Assembly (NCBI RefSeq): GCF_024385465.1
Contig: NZ_JANFLS010000001.1
Coordinates: 992,001-1,056,000 of the forward strand
Length of the DNA stretch: 64,000 bases
DNA from: Arthrobacter sp. zg-Y844
Lineage (GTDB): Bacteria; Actinomycetota; Actinomycetes; Actinomycetales; Micrococcaceae
Reading direction: 5' to 3'
Below are positions 29,340 to 37,842 of the stretch, one piece after another. The notes under the pieces were generated by a model. That model was not told where the DNA came from and did no database searches. It worked only from the letters and a program-made list of their open reading frames with translations. The position numbers and the translations under genes were made by a program. How positions within the stretch are numbered: the first letter of the stretch is position 1; each line of letters starts with the position of its first letter.

Positions 29340-29897
29340 TTGAGCACCACCATCCTGACCCTCGTCGGCAGCCTCCGCGCCGGTTCCATCAACCGCCAGC
29401 TCGCTGAAGCCGCAGCCGCCGGCGCTCCGGAAGGCGTCGAGGTGAAGCTCTTCGAGGGGTTGGGCGAAATTCCGTTCTACAACGAGGACATTGATGTGGA
29501 GGGGCTCGTCCCGGAGGCAGCACAGGTACTGCGCGACGCCGCCGCTGCGTCCGACGGCCTGCTGCTGATCAGCCCCGAGTACAACGGCACCATGCCTGCA
29601 GTGCTGAAGAACGCCATTGACTGGCTGTCCCGCCCCTTCGGCGCCGGTGCCATCTCCGGTATGCCCACCGCCGTCATCGGTGCCGCCTTCGGCCAGTACG
29701 GCGGCGTTTGGGCACAGGACGATGCACGCAAGTCGGTCGGTATCGCCGGCGCCCGCGTAGTCGAGGAAGTGCGCCTGGCCATCGGCGGATCCGTAACGCG
29801 TTACGCCGGACTGCACCCGCAGGATGACCCGGACACCGTGGCCCAGCTCGGCGAGGCCGTCCGCGTTCTCGCTGAGGCGTCTGTCTCCGTAGCCTAG
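29340..29897 (+). CDS. NADPH-dependent FMN reductase (azoreductase/quinone reductase-like)
   Basis: 185 aa flavodoxin-like fold. LTLVGSLRAGSINRQLAEAA opens the protein with the FMN phosphate loop, and SPEYNGTMPAVLKNAIDWLS is the family signature near residue 80. Such enzymes reduce quinones, azo dyes, chromate or free FMN. The start is TTG 29340 with AGGAG about 9 nt upstream; nothing upstream resembles the family. The divergent TetR gene and the palindrome between them suggest induction by a toxic aromatic or quinone. Confidence 0.88.
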   Translation: MSTTILTLVGSLRAGSINRQLAEAAAAGAPEGVEVKLFEGLGEIPFYNEDIDVEGLVPEAAQVLRDAAAASDGLLLISPEYNGTMPAVLKNAIDWLSRPFGAGAISGMPTAVIGAAFGQYGGVWAQDDARKSVGIAGARVVEEVRLAIGGSVTRYAGLHPQDDPDTVAQLGEAVRVLAEASVSVA

Positions 29898-29913
29898 GCA
29901 AAACAGACAGAAA

Positions 29914-29945
29914 AGAGGGACGGACCGTCACGGGTCCGTCCCTCT
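29914..29945. terminator. hairpin terminator between FMN reductase and the SpaB_C locus
   Basis: A perfect 13-bp stem (29914-29926 with 29933-29945) with a 6-nt loop separates the convergent reductase and 62-aa genes. It has A-rich and T-rich flanks on opposite sides and could stop transcription from both directions. Confidence 0.8.
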
Positions 29946-29963
29946 TCTGCGTTCGGCGTCCTG

Positions 29964-30152
29964 CTAGTACCAGACCTCGTCCGCCCAGGCCGCGTCCCTT
30001 AGGTATTCACGCGCCGGACCAACATTCCAGGCTTCGCCGTAGGGCGCCAGGACTCCGCTGTTCTTCAGATCCGCCAGGACGTCTTCCGAGCAACCGAGGA
30101 CCGAGCCGAGTTCCTGCGCGTCCGCTACCACTACTTCTTCATGATCGGCCAC
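29964..30152 (-). CDS. 62-aa protein of unknown function paired with a SpaB_C-like protein
   Basis: I do not recognise a family. The protein is acidic at the N-terminus (VADHEEVVVADAQEL), has one cysteine in LGCSED, and ends in an aromatic-rich tail (EAWNVGP, then AAWADEVWY). The start is GTG 30152 with AAGGGGG about 8 nt upstream, a strong site. It lies 31 bp after the SpaB_C-like gene on the same strand and is followed by a terminator, so the two form one short operon. It could be a precursor or scaffold peptide with an aromatic C-terminus, or a small partner subunit. There is no Ser/Thr/Cys-rich core as in a classical lanthipeptide. Confidence 0.7.
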   Translation of the reverse strand: MADHEEVVVADAQELGSVLGCSEDVLADLKNSGVLAPYGEAWNVGPAREYLRDAAWADEVWY

Positions 30153-30183
30153 CGGATGGGCCCCCTTCCCATTGTGCGCAGGT

Positions 30184-31143
30184 TCAGCGCTTATCGAGCA
30201 GAACTGATTCCCGTTCCGGACTCCAGGTCCGTGCGTACAATCCCATGGCCGCTTCCTCGCGGAGGCTCAGGCCCAGGCGGTTCAGGAGCATGTGCGCCTG
30301 GTAGACCGTCAGGTGCTGGGCGCTACGGCTCAGCCGAGCCTTGTCCGCCCGATACAAATACGTGTCAATGCCCCGGAACCAGCGCCGCCGCCAGTTTTCG
30401 ACGGCGGATTCGGCTGCCGTCGCTGCCATTAGCCGGTGGGTGGGCATGACCTTCGCGCCCACCTGGACCGTCATGGCCTGCCGCACACCGGCGGCCCGCG
30501 GGCCGAACCCTGCCGTGCAGCTGCGCAGGTGGCTGTCCCAGTAATAGTCCCAGGAAAGGCGTCGCCGGTCCGGCCACGCTGATGCCCGGGGTCCTTTCAT
30601 CATGCTCCGGGCCGCATCGAACAGCAGGAGCGATCCCAGTGCCCAGCGGTTCTGGACCTTGGGGAAGCGTGCGGTCGCCCAGCTCGCCAGATCGGAAGAG
30701 AGCTCGAAAACCTCTTCGGCGAGGGAAAGTCCTTCCACACCGCCGTATTTCGCGAGGTCTGCTTCAATGCGCGGGTCCTGCGGCTCGCCGCCACCCGGGC
30801 TGAGCCGGTCCGTTGCCGGCTCACTGAACTGCTGGCTGGTTTCGAGGTGGCCGATGACACCGCTGGACTGGTCCTGCAGGGCCACCATCAGCGACTGCAG
30901 CCGGTCCAGCGTGCTTGTAGGTGCGAGCACCCGGAGTTTTACATGTGCGTTGGCCGGATCCGAGCACCGCGTGAAATACCAGCGCTGCGCGCCCAGGAGC
31001 TGGGCCTGAGCCGCCAGCGGGGTAACCAGTTCTCCGATGATGCCGTCCGCTACATCAAAGCCCCCGGTATGAATGGAGAGCGACCACCAATGAGTGCCCG
31101 GTTGCGTCCGTGAGGCTGGTCGAACTGCAGCTAGCTGGCTCAT
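30184..31143 (-). CDS. stand-alone thiopeptide-type/lantibiotic dehydratase C-terminal (SpaB_C-like) protein
   Basis: 319 aa. It matches the pattern of the SpaB_C/thiopeptide-type bacteriocin domain: WWSLSIHTGG, then WYFTRCSDPANAHVKLRVLA near residue 55-75, the YGG element in LAKYGGVEGLSLAEEVFELS near 133, and the terminal VYQAHMLLNRLGLSLREEAA stretch. In class I lanthipeptide dehydratases this domain eliminates glutamate from glutamylated Ser/Thr; in thiopeptides a related enzyme makes the pyridine ring. Here it stands alone: no glutamylation (LanB N) domain, cyclase, transporter or protease is nearby. The start is ATG 31143 with GGGGAAAG 7 nt upstream. Substrate and reaction are unknown. 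The 62-aa gene and the 7-codon ORF are the local peptide candidates. Confidence 0.8.
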   Translation of the reverse strand: MSQLAAVRPASRTQPGTHWWSLSIHTGGFDVADGIIGELVTPLAAQAQLLGAQRWYFTRCSDPANAHVKLRVLAPTSTLDRLQSLMVALQDQSSGVIGHLETSQQFSEPATDRLSPGGGEPQDPRIEADLAKYGGVEGLSLAEEVFELSSDLASWATARFPKVQNRWALGSLLLFDAARSMMKGPRASAWPDRRRLSWDYYWDSHLRSCTAGFGPRAAGVRQAMTVQVGAKVMPTHRLMAATAAESAVENWRRRWFRGIDTYLYRADKARLSRSAQHLTVYQAHMLLNRLGLSLREEAAMGLYARTWSPERESVLLDKR

Positions 31144-31620
31144 ATGCGTCTTTCCCCTCGGGGTGCGGTTACCGCCACTGGGCGGCCTTTCAGTGTTCTA
31201 GTGTTCGAGTTACTTGTCTATGGCCCCTTGGGGGCCTCAGTTAGAACCAATCCCAGCTCTTCATGATTGCTATCCCCCTTGGGTCTTGGGCTGTTGCTCA
31301 GCCGGCGCCTTGATTGACTCCGAAAGCTTCCCCCGCCGCTGCACGGCCTGTAAATAGCCTCCGCTGCCCGGTTCCTGACATGTCCGGATGTGGACCCTCG
31401 GGGTTCCTTATCCCGGTTGCAGCCGGGACGGAAAGCCCCATGGCCTGAGGTTTTCCGCGGCAGGAACTTTGCACCGCCGCCGTTGGCATTAACCGGCCAT
31501 GTCCTGCATTCCAAAGTGTGTTGCGGTCACAAAACACTTTTGTCACATGCGGCCCGGAAACCGGGCCCGCTGGGTAGGGTAGCTGTGGGGGCTACAGCTG
31601 ATGCTTTGAAAGGATTCGCC
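31144..31620. other. 477-bp divergent region between the SpaB_C-like and LuxR-type genes
   Basis: It holds the micro-ORF at 31241-31264 and several small palindromes. GGCCCC-TTG-GGGGCC at 31222-31236 is a hairpin just after the micro-ORF on the minus strand. AAAGTGT (31513-31519) and ACACTTT (31534-31540) form an inverted repeat with a 14-nt spacer, well placed for an operator between the divergent genes. GGCCCGG-AAA-CCGGGCC (31551-31567) is a hairpin before TAGGGT (31575-31580), a possible -10 for the regulator. An 82-codon frame at 31298-31546 (minus) has no support. Confidence 0.5.
31241..31264 (-). CDS. 7-codon micro-ORF MKSWDWF upstream of the SpaB_C-like gene
   Basis: ATG AAG AGC TGG GAT TGG TTC TAA on the minus strand encodes MKSWDWF. 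A strong ribosome site AAGGGGG lies 9 nt upstream of the ATG. A GGCCCC hairpin follows 4 nt after the stop, and the SpaB_C-like gene starts about 100 nt downstream. The W-x-W-F end and good translation signal make it either a leader peptide for attenuation or a tiny substrate peptide, as known for the five-residue biarylitide precursors. Such short ORFs arise often by chance, so this is only a candidate. Confidence 0.4.
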   Translation of the reverse strand: MKSWDWF

Positions 31621-32589
31621 GTGCTGTCTCAGGTTTCGCTCGACGTCTACCGCTTTGCCGTGAGCCGTCCGGGGTGGACGGCGAAGGAGGCTTCCGAGGC
31701 CTTGGGGTACACCAGCAAGGTAATCGACGGCGCCATCTCCGAACTGACCGCAAGCTGCCTCCTGCTGCAGCAGGGCGCGGACTGCCCGAGCTACACGGCG
31801 GTTTCTCCTGATGTTGCCCTCGCGGAACTGGTGGATCCGGACGAACGGACCCTGCTGGAACTGCGCGGAAGAATCAGCACCCGCCGGCGGGAAATGGCGG
31901 CATTGACCCCGGCCTATGTCGAGGCACGCAAGCGCCTGGCCGCCGATTCCTCGGTGGAGGTGGTCGAGGACCAGGAGAAAGTCCAGCGGGTACTGATCGA
32001 GTACGGGCGCAGCGCCACCGACCGTGTGCTGATCGCCCGTCCGGGACAGGGTGCCAACGCAGACATCCATGAGGAAAGCGTGCAGAAGGACCTGGATCTC
32101 CTGCGCAGCGGCGTCCGCCGGCAAACGCTGTATCACGCAAGCACGCGGGACCATGTGCCCACCCGCAAAGCCGTGGAAGTTATTACCCAAGCAGGAGGGC
32201 AGTTCCGCACCCTTCCCTACATGCCGCTGAGAACACTGATCTTCGATGACAAAGTGGCGGTGGTGGCCCGCGATCTGCACCCCGGCGACGTTGCCGGGCT
32301 GGTAGTGCGGGATACCAACCTGATCCGTATCTTCGGGTTGCTCTTCGAGTTTGCGTGGGGCTTGGCGGAGCCGTTCCTGATTGACGACCCCGGCAGGGAG
32401 GGCCTCACCAGCACCCAGCGGTCCGTCCTCACGGCGCTGGCGGCCGGTTATTCGGATGAGGCCATTGCCCGACGGGTTGGCATCAGTGTGCGGACCTGCC
32501 GCCGCCACATCGCCTGGATGCTGGAGGAGCTGGGTGCGGAGAGCCGGTTCCAGGCCGGGATCAAGGCCCACAAGGCCGGCTGGATCTAA
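31621..32589 (+). CDS. TrmB-like/LuxR-type helix-turn-helix regulator
   Basis: 322 aa. The N-terminal winged helix (FAVSRPGWTAKEASEALGYT, then SKVIDGAISELTASCLLLQQ) is TrmB-like. A middle domain of about 150 residues resembles the phospholipase-D-like ligand region of TrmB regulators. The C-terminal LuxR HTH is LTSTQRSVLTALAAGYSDEA, IARRVGISVRTCRRHIAWML. The start is GTG 31621 with AAAGG 8 nt upstream. It is divergent from the SpaB_C-like gene and is its likely regulator. Regulators with this TrmB-LuxR layout are frequent beside actinobacterial peptide and secondary-metabolite loci. Confidence 0.85.
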   Translation: MLSQVSLDVYRFAVSRPGWTAKEASEALGYTSKVIDGAISELTASCLLLQQGADCPSYTAVSPDVALAELVDPDERTLLELRGRISTRRREMAALTPAYVEARKRLAADSSVEVVEDQEKVQRVLIEYGRSATDRVLIARPGQGANADIHEESVQKDLDLLRSGVRRQTLYHASTRDHVPTRKAVEVITQAGGQFRTLPYMPLRTLIFDDKVAVVARDLHPGDVAGLVVRDTNLIRIFGLLFEFAWGLAEPFLIDDPGREGLTSTQRSVLTALAAGYSDEAIARRVGISVRTCRRHIAWMLEELGAESRFQAGIKAHKAGWI

Positions 32590-32683
32590 GGCTCCACCGG
32601 TTGATCGGGTTCAGCCGGACCCGGAGTGCCCGGCATTGGTGTACTAAACAGCCGTTGCCTGACGGTCAACTATTGGGGTTAGC

Positions 32684-33988
32684 ATGGGTGGCATGACCCG
32701 CGAGGAATTCTCCGATGCCGTAGAACTGCCCGTTGACACCATGGCCGCTTTGGAACGCGCCGCCGGCTCCCATCGCCACGAGGTGCTGTTCTCCAACCGT
32801 GCCTTCCACATCAAGCAGTCCGCGGTACGGGATGTCTTCGACATTTCCATCCGTCCGGGCCTGATTTCCCTGGCAGGCGGGAGTCCCTATCTGCGTTCGC
32901 TCCCCCTGGAAGACCTCGGCCGGACCGCCCAGCGCATTATTGCGGAACATGGGCTGGAGGCGCTGCAGTACGGCGGCGGGCAGGGGATGGAAGAGCTGCG
33001 CACGCAGGCATGCGAGGTCATGGCTGCGGAGGGCATCCTCGACGCCGATCCGGCCGACATCGTCATCACCACCGGCTCGCAGTCCGCGCAGGATGTCGCA
33101 GCCAAGGTCTTCTGCGATCCGGGAGACGTCATCCTCTGCGAGGATCCCACGTACGTAGGGGCACTGAATGCCTTCGAGGCCTACGAGGTGGATGTACGCA
33201 CCGTCCCGATGGACGACGGCGGCCTCGTCCCGGAGGCACTCGAGCAGCGGATCCGCGAGGTTCGCGCCGAAGGCAAAACCATCAAGCTGCTCTATACGAT
33301 CCCGAGCTTCAACAATCCCAGCGGCGTCACCCTGACCGCCGACCGCCGGCAGGCGGTAGTGGAAATCTGCCGGCGGAACAACATCCTGATCCTGGAGGAC
33401 AACCCCTACGGCCTCCTCCGGTTCGACGGCGAACCCCTGGCCCCGATGCGTGCAGGGAACGCCCAGGACGTGCTGTACCTGGGCTCGTTCTCCAAGATCT
33501 TCGCCCCCGGAGTCCGGCTCGGCTGGGCACTGGTCCCCCGCCACCTTTACCGGCGGTTCTACCTCGCCTGCGAGGCCGTGGTCCTCTGCCCCTCGCCTTT
33601 GACCCAGATGCTGGTCTCCGCGTACCTGCGCGAGTACGACTGGATGGGCCATGTACGCAGCTCCCGCAGCCTCTACGCCGAGCGGTGCTCCGCGATGCTG
33701 GACGCCTTGGACGAACACATGCCCGAGGGTGTCACGTGGACCCGGCCGGACGGCGGGTTCTTCATCTGGGTGACGCTGCCCGAGGGTGTGGACACCTATC
33801 CCCTGCTCTATGAAGCGATCGACGCCGGGACAGTCTTCATCCCGGGCGCGGCGTTCACGCCCGGCGAGGGCCCCTCCAACAAGCTGCGGCTGGCCTTCAG
33901 TGCCGTCTCCTCCGAAGACATAGCCGAGGGTGTGCGCCGGCTGGCACCGATCCTGAGTGCCGCCGTCGGCGAAGTAAGGGTCCGCTGA
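32684..33988 (+). CDS. PLP-dependent aminotransferase, 2-aminoadipate/LysN-like (fold type I)
   Basis: 434 aa. It belongs to the aminotransferase I group with LysN-like features: LISLAGGSPYLRSLPLEDLG, LQYGGGQGMEELR, YTIPSFNNPSGVTLTADRR, and the PLP lysine in LGSFSKIFAPGVRLGW near residue 270. There is no N-terminal GntR domain, unlike MocR proteins. ATG 32684 and ATG 32693 are both possible; the short distance to upstream elements suggests a leaderless or near-leaderless start. It is next to the 2-oxo acid dehydrogenase operon (convergent), so it may produce 2-oxo acids for it. Confidence 0.85.
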   Translation: MGGMTREEFSDAVELPVDTMAALERAAGSHRHEVLFSNRAFHIKQSAVRDVFDISIRPGLISLAGGSPYLRSLPLEDLGRTAQRIIAEHGLEALQYGGGQGMEELRTQACEVMAAEGILDADPADIVITTGSQSAQDVAAKVFCDPGDVILCEDPTYVGALNAFEAYEVDVRTVPMDDGGLVPEALEQRIREVRAEGKTIKLLYTIPSFNNPSGVTLTADRRQAVVEICRRNNILILEDNPYGLLRFDGEPLAPMRAGNAQDVLYLGSFSKIFAPGVRLGWALVPRHLYRRFYLACEAVVLCPSPLTQMLVSAYLREYDWMGHVRSSRSLYAERCSAMLDALDEHMPEGVTWTRPDGGFFIWVTLPEGVDTYPLLYEAIDAGTVFIPGAAFTPGEGPSNKLRLAFSAVSSEDIAEGVRRLAPILSAAVGEVRVR

Positions 33989-34012
33989 GGACCCGTCCGG
34001 CGCCGTAAGGGC

Positions 34013-35452
34013 CTACTCCAGGAGCAGTGCAGGCTCTTCCAGGATTGAGGCGACGTCCGCCATGAAGCGGGCAGACAGGTCGCCGTCGACCACGCGGTGG
34101 TCAAAGGAACCGCCCAGGGTGGTGATCCAGCGCGGCACCACCTCGCCGTCAACCACCCAGGGCTTCTGTTTGATGGTGCCGAACGCCACGATGGCCACCT
34201 CGCCGGGATTGATAATCGGGGTCCCTGTGTCGATGCCCAGCGAACCGATATTGGTCACGGTCAGCGTGCCGCCCCGCATATCGGCCGGCGGGGTCCGTCC
34301 CTCCCGGGCCGTTGCTGCGAGGGTGTTCAGGGCGATCGCGAGTTCCTTCAGGGACAGTTCCTGCGCATCCTTGATGTTCGGCACCATCAGTCCCCGCGGG
34401 GTGGCCGCCGCAATCCCGAGGTTCATGAAGTGCTTCACCAGGATCTCGTCACCGGCCCAGGTGGCGTTGACGGACGGATTGCGTGCGGCCGCCCAGATGA
34501 CGGCCTTCGCCAGGATCAGCAGCGGAGAAACCCGGATGCCTTCAAAGTCCTTGGCCGCCTTCAGCCGCTTCACGAACTCCATGGTCCGGGACGCATCCAC
34601 GTCGACGAAGATGCTGACGTGGGGTGCGCTGAAGGCGCTTTCCACCATGGCCTTTGCGGTGGCGCGGCGCACTCCCTTGACAGGGATCCGTTCAATCCGC
34701 GAATCAATGGCACCGGCACCCGGGGACCAGAAGTCGCCGGCCGACTCGCGCTCTGCTTCACGCTGGGCCTGGTAGCTGATCAGGTCCTGCTTGGTTACCT
34801 CGCCGCTGGCTCCGGTGGCGGTGACGTCCGCCAGATTGATGCCCAGGTCCTTGGCAGCCTTGCGGACCGGCGGTTTGGCCAGCACGCGCTGGATCAGCCG
34901 GTTGACCCGGTCCTGGACTGCTGCGGTGCCGGACGGCGCCGGAGCCGGAGCTGCCGGAGCCGGAGCGGCGGGAGCGGCCGAAGCCGGCCCTGCGGCTGGT
35001 TCCGGCTTCGCGGCCGCCGGCGCACCGGAGGACACGGGGCGGCGCGGGCGGCGACGCACCGCGTCCGGCTTGGGGCCGGTGCCGGTCAGCGAGGCTGCCG
35101 GAGCTTCCCCTGCCGCTGCGGACGGCATGGGGTTGGTTTCCGCGGGAACCTCTTCCGGCGCGGAGGCTGCAGGCTTCCCTGCCGCCGTCGGCGCCTTGGG
35201 CCCGGCGCCGTCGTCGACCGTCACGCTGATGATGGGCGTGCCGACGTCGACCGTTTCGCCTTCCGCAACCATCAGGGCAGAGACCGTGCCGGCGAACGGG
35301 GAGGGAAGCTCCACCAGGGACTTCGCCGTTTCGATTTCCACGATCACGTCATTGACGGCCACCGTGTCCCCCGGCGACACCTTCCACTGCACGATATCGG
35401 CTTCGGTCAGGCCTTCGCCCACGTCCGGCAGGCGGAATGTCTTTTCAGTCAT
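34013..35452 (-). CDS. bkdC: dihydrolipoamide acyltransferase (E2) of a 2-oxo acid dehydrogenase
   Basis: 479 aa. The lipoyl domain has its lysine in [18 protein letters not shown] near residue 43. An Ala/Pro/Glu-rich linker of about 90 residues follows, then the E1/E3-binding domain ([20 protein letters not shown]) and the catalytic domain ending with the HxxxDG motif in [13 protein letters not shown] near residue 450. One lipoyl domain only. The start is ATG 35452, with a poor ribosome site, 46 bp after the E1 beta gene. Whether the complex uses branched-chain 2-oxo acids or pyruvate cannot be settled; similar actinobacterial operons (M. tuberculosis BkdABC) act on branched-chain substrates. 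Confidence 0.9.
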   Translation of the reverse strand: MTEKTFRLPDVGEGLTEADIVQWKVSPGDTVAVNDVIVEIETAKSLVELPSPFAGTVSALMVAEGETVDVGTPIISVTVDDGAGPKAPTAAGKPAASAPEEVPAETNPMPSAAAGEAPAASLTGTGPKPDAVRRRPRRPVSSGAPAAAKPEPAAGPASAAPAAPAPAAPAPAPSGTAAVQDRVNRLIQRVLAKPPVRKAAKDLGINLADVTATGASGEVTKQDLISYQAQREAERESAGDFWSPGAGAIDSRIERIPVKGVRRATAKAMVESAFSAPHVSIFVDVDASRTMEFVKRLKAAKDFEGIRVSPLLILAKAVIWAAARNPSVNATWAGDEILVKHFMNLGIAAATPRGLMVPNIKDAQELSLKELAIALNTLAATAREGRTPPADMRGGTLTVTNIGSLGIDTGTPIINPGEVAIVAFGTIKQKPWVVDGEVVPRWITTLGGSFDHRVVDGDLSARFMADVASILEEPALLLE

Positions 35453-35498
35453 TGCAACTCGTTCTTCGTCATGGAGTGTAGGCGGGCGGGCAGGCGCA

Positions 35499-36476
35499 TC
35501 AGTAGGCGAAGGAGCGGTCCAGCGCCTCAAGCAGGCGGTCGATGTCCGGCAGGTAGTGTTCCTCGACCTTCGCTACCGGGTAGGGCATGTGGAAGCCACC
35601 CACGCGAAGCACCGGAGCTTCCAGGGACAGGAAGGCGCGTTCGGCCACCCGTGCGGCGATCTCGCCGCCGATCCCGCCGAAGGTAGGGGCTTCGTGGGTG
35701 ACAATCAGCCGTCCCGTCTTCCGTACGGACTCGGTCACGGTGTCGAAGTCGATGGGTGAAATGGACCGCAGATCCACCACCTCGACGGACCGTCCGTCCT
35801 CCTCAGCCGCTGCGGCTGCGGCCAAGGCGACGGGGACCAGCGGGCCGTAGGCGACGATGGTTGCGTCGGTTCCTTGGCGGACGATATGGGCAGAGAACGG
35901 ATCCGAGGTCGGGGCGGTGGTGTCGACGTCGCCCTTGAGCCAGTAACGGCGCTTGGGTTCGAAGACGATGACCGGGTCCTTGCAGGCCACGGCCTGCTGG
36001 ATCATCCAGTAGGCGTCCTGGGGGTTCGACGGCGTGATGATGCGCAGACCTGCGGTGTGGGCAAAGAGCGCTTCGGGTGATTCCGAGTGGTGCTCAATGG
36101 AGCCGATGCCGCCGCCGTACGGGATCCGGATGACCACGGGTGCGCTGAGCGCCCCCTCGCTGCGGGAGTGCATTTTCGCCAGCTGGGTGGTGATCTGGTT
36201 GAAACCCGGGAAGACGAACCCGTCGAACTGGATTTCGCAGACGGGCAGGTAGCCGCGCAGGGCCAGGCCGATGGCGGTCCCGATGATTCCGGATTCAGCC
36301 AGGGGCGTGTCCATAACGCGGTCCGCACCGAAGTCGGCCAACAGGCCCTCGGTGACCCGGTATACACCGCCCAGGGAACCGATGTCCTCGCCCATGAGCA
36401 GGGAGTTCGGGTGGGATTCGAGGGCTGCGCGCAGACCGGCGTTGATGGCCTTGGCCATGGTCATGGTGGTGCTCAT
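35499..36476 (-). CDS. bkdB: 2-oxo acid dehydrogenase E1 component, beta subunit
   Basis: 325 aa. Typical beta-subunit features: [55 protein letters not shown] and [20 protein letters not shown]. It forms the alpha2-beta2 heterotetramer that decarboxylates the 2-oxo acid with TPP and loads the E2 lipoyl arm. ATG 36476 overlaps the E1 alpha stop by 4 bp, so synthesis is coupled. Length is normal. Confidence 0.93.
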   Translation of the reverse strand: MSTTMTMAKAINAGLRAALESHPNSLLMGEDIGSLGGVYRVTEGLLADFGADRVMDTPLAESGIIGTAIGLALRGYLPVCEIQFDGFVFPGFNQITTQLAKMHSRSEGALSAPVVIRIPYGGGIGSIEHHSESPEALFAHTAGLRIITPSNPQDAYWMIQQAVACKDPVIVFEPKRRYWLKGDVDTTAPTSDPFSAHIVRQGTDATIVAYGPLVPVALAAAAAAEEDGRSVEVVDLRSISPIDFDTVTESVRKTGRLIVTHEAPTFGGIGGEIAARVAERAFLSLEAPVLRVGGFHMPYPVAKVEEHYLPDIDRLLEALDRSFAY

Positions 36477-37699
36477 GCGGTGTGCTCCGGGGCGGCGGGG
36501 TTGGTGGTGGCGGGGCTGGCGTCGTCGTCGGCGCCGGCAAATCCGGCTTCGTACCGGCGGTGCTCGTCCAGCTCTTCGCGGATCAGCGGATGGGCCTCTG
36601 CGTAGACGTCGGCGAAGGCGTCTTCAAAGCCCGGCGCCTCCATCTGCTGGACGTTCTCGCGGAGCCGGACGGCCATGCTGCGGCCTTCCTCGCGGAGGTC
36701 CTCAAAGAACGCGTCATCGGCCAGCCCCTGGCTGCGCAGGTACTTTTCCATCCGCAGCAGCGGGTCCCGGTCCAGCCAGGCTTCCTCGTCTGCGCTGAGG
36801 CGGTATTTGGTGGGGTCGTCCGCCGTCGTATGCGCGCTCATCCGGTAGGTGAAGGCTTCGATGAGCACCGGACCGCCGCCCGAACGGGCGTGTTCCAGCG
36901 CCCAGCGCGTCACGGCGTGGACGGCCAGGACGTCGTTGCCGTCAACGCGCACTCCCGGGAAGCCGTAGCCCTGTGCCCGGTTGGCCAGGGGGATGCGTGA
37001 CTGGACTTCGGTGGGCACGGAGATGGCCCAGTGGTTGTTCTGGCAGAAGAAGACCACCGGTGCGTTGTAGGACGCGGCAAAGACCATGCCTTCGTGCACG
37101 TCGCCTTCGGAGCTCGCCCCGTCGCCGAAGTAGGCAACAGTGGCGGCTTCGGGCAGCTTGGGGTCGACCAGCCGGTCGCGGGCCATTCCCATGGCATAGC
37201 CGACCGCGTGCGGCACCTGGGCGGCCAGCACCAGCGTGTAGAGGTGGAAGTTGGCCTCGCGCGGGTCCCAGCCTCCGTGGGAGATGCCGCGGAACCGCCG
37301 GAGCAGCTGGGCGAGTTCCAGGCCCCGAGTGTAGGCGACGCCGTGTTCCCGGTACGTGGGGAATACGTAATCCTGAGGCTCCAGGGCCCTGCCGGAACCG
37401 ATCTGCGCGCCTTCCTGGCCGGTGAGCGGAACCCACATCACCAGTTCGCCCTGCCGCTGAAGGGCGGTGGCTTCTTCATCGAACCGGCGGACCAGGAACA
37501 TGTCGCGGTAGAACCCGCGGAGTTCCTCGGAAGTCAGGCCCTGGACGTAGCTGCCGTAGGTCTCGTCCTGCAGGAGCTCGCCGTCGATACTGAGCAGCTG
37601 AACCATGTCGGGGACAGGGTTTTCCTCCGGAGCACCCATGAGGGATTGCTCTAGTCCGGCCGAGTCGAATTCACTGGCCGGCAAATGTCCTACGTCCAT
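36473..37699 (-). CDS. bkdA: 2-oxo acid dehydrogenase E1 component, alpha subunit
   Basis: 408 aa. The TPP/Mg motif runs from GDGASSEGDVHEGMVFAASY to CQNNHWAIS, about residues 195-226, and FPTYREHGVAYTRG and YRMSAHTTADDPTKYR are family signatures. RRFDEEATALQRQGEL matches the actinobacterial PdhA/BkdA group. The start is ATG 37699 with AAGGAG 6 nt upstream. It is first of the three-gene E1a-E1b-E2 operon. Two palindromes sit in the upstream region. No E3 (lpd) gene is present, so E3 is supplied from elsewhere. Confidence 0.92.
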   Translation of the reverse strand: MDVGHLPASEFDSAGLEQSLMGAPEENPVPDMVQLLSIDGELLQDETYGSYVQGLTSEELRGFYRDMFLVRRFDEEATALQRQGELVMWVPLTGQEGAQIGSGRALEPQDYVFPTYREHGVAYTRGLELAQLLRRFRGISHGGWDPREANFHLYTLVLAAQVPHAVGYAMGMARDRLVDPKLPEAATVAYFGDGASSEGDVHEGMVFAASYNAPVVFFCQNNHWAISVPTEVQSRIPLANRAQGYGFPGVRVDGNDVLAVHAVTRWALEHARSGGGPVLIEAFTYRMSAHTTADDPTKYRLSADEEAWLDRDPLLRMEKYLRSQGLADDAFFEDLREEGRSMAVRLRENVQQMEAPGFEDAFADVYAEAHPLIREELDEHRRYEAGFAGADDDASPATTNPAAPEHTA

Positions 37700-37751
37700 G
37701 CCTTCTCCTTGCCTGGACAGCCGAAAGCCGCACCGCGCTGGAAATATACCT

Positions 37752-37800
37752 CGCAGGGAATACATTCCCTGCGTCGCATATAAGTGGAAGTTACCTTCCA
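37752..37800 (-). promoter_or_regulatory. two adjacent palindromes upstream of the 2-oxo acid dehydrogenase operon
   Basis: The first has 10-bp perfect arms, CGCAGGGAAT (37752-37761) and ATTCCCTGCG (37764-37773), around AC. The second is TGGAAG-TTAC-CTTCCA (37785-37800). They lie about 55-100 bp before the E1 alpha start and just after the hisC-like stop. TATATG on the minus strand between them could be a -10. They look like operators, for example of an Lrp/AsnC or GntR-type regulator, but none is encoded nearby. Confidence 0.5.
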
Positions 37801-37842
37801 AAGCCTAACGACGGTGCGGCTTCAGGCCCTACCTAAGACACG

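Noticed and set aside
31270-31344. 24-codon frame (GTG at 31344) ending just before MKSWDWF
   Set aside because: The only upstream purine run is 2 nt from the GTG, too close for a ribosome site; no other support.
31298-31546. 82-codon minus-strand frame upstream of the SpaB_C-like gene, considered as a precursor peptide
   Set aside because: No ribosome site, no leader/core pattern, and it runs through the predicted regulatory repeats.
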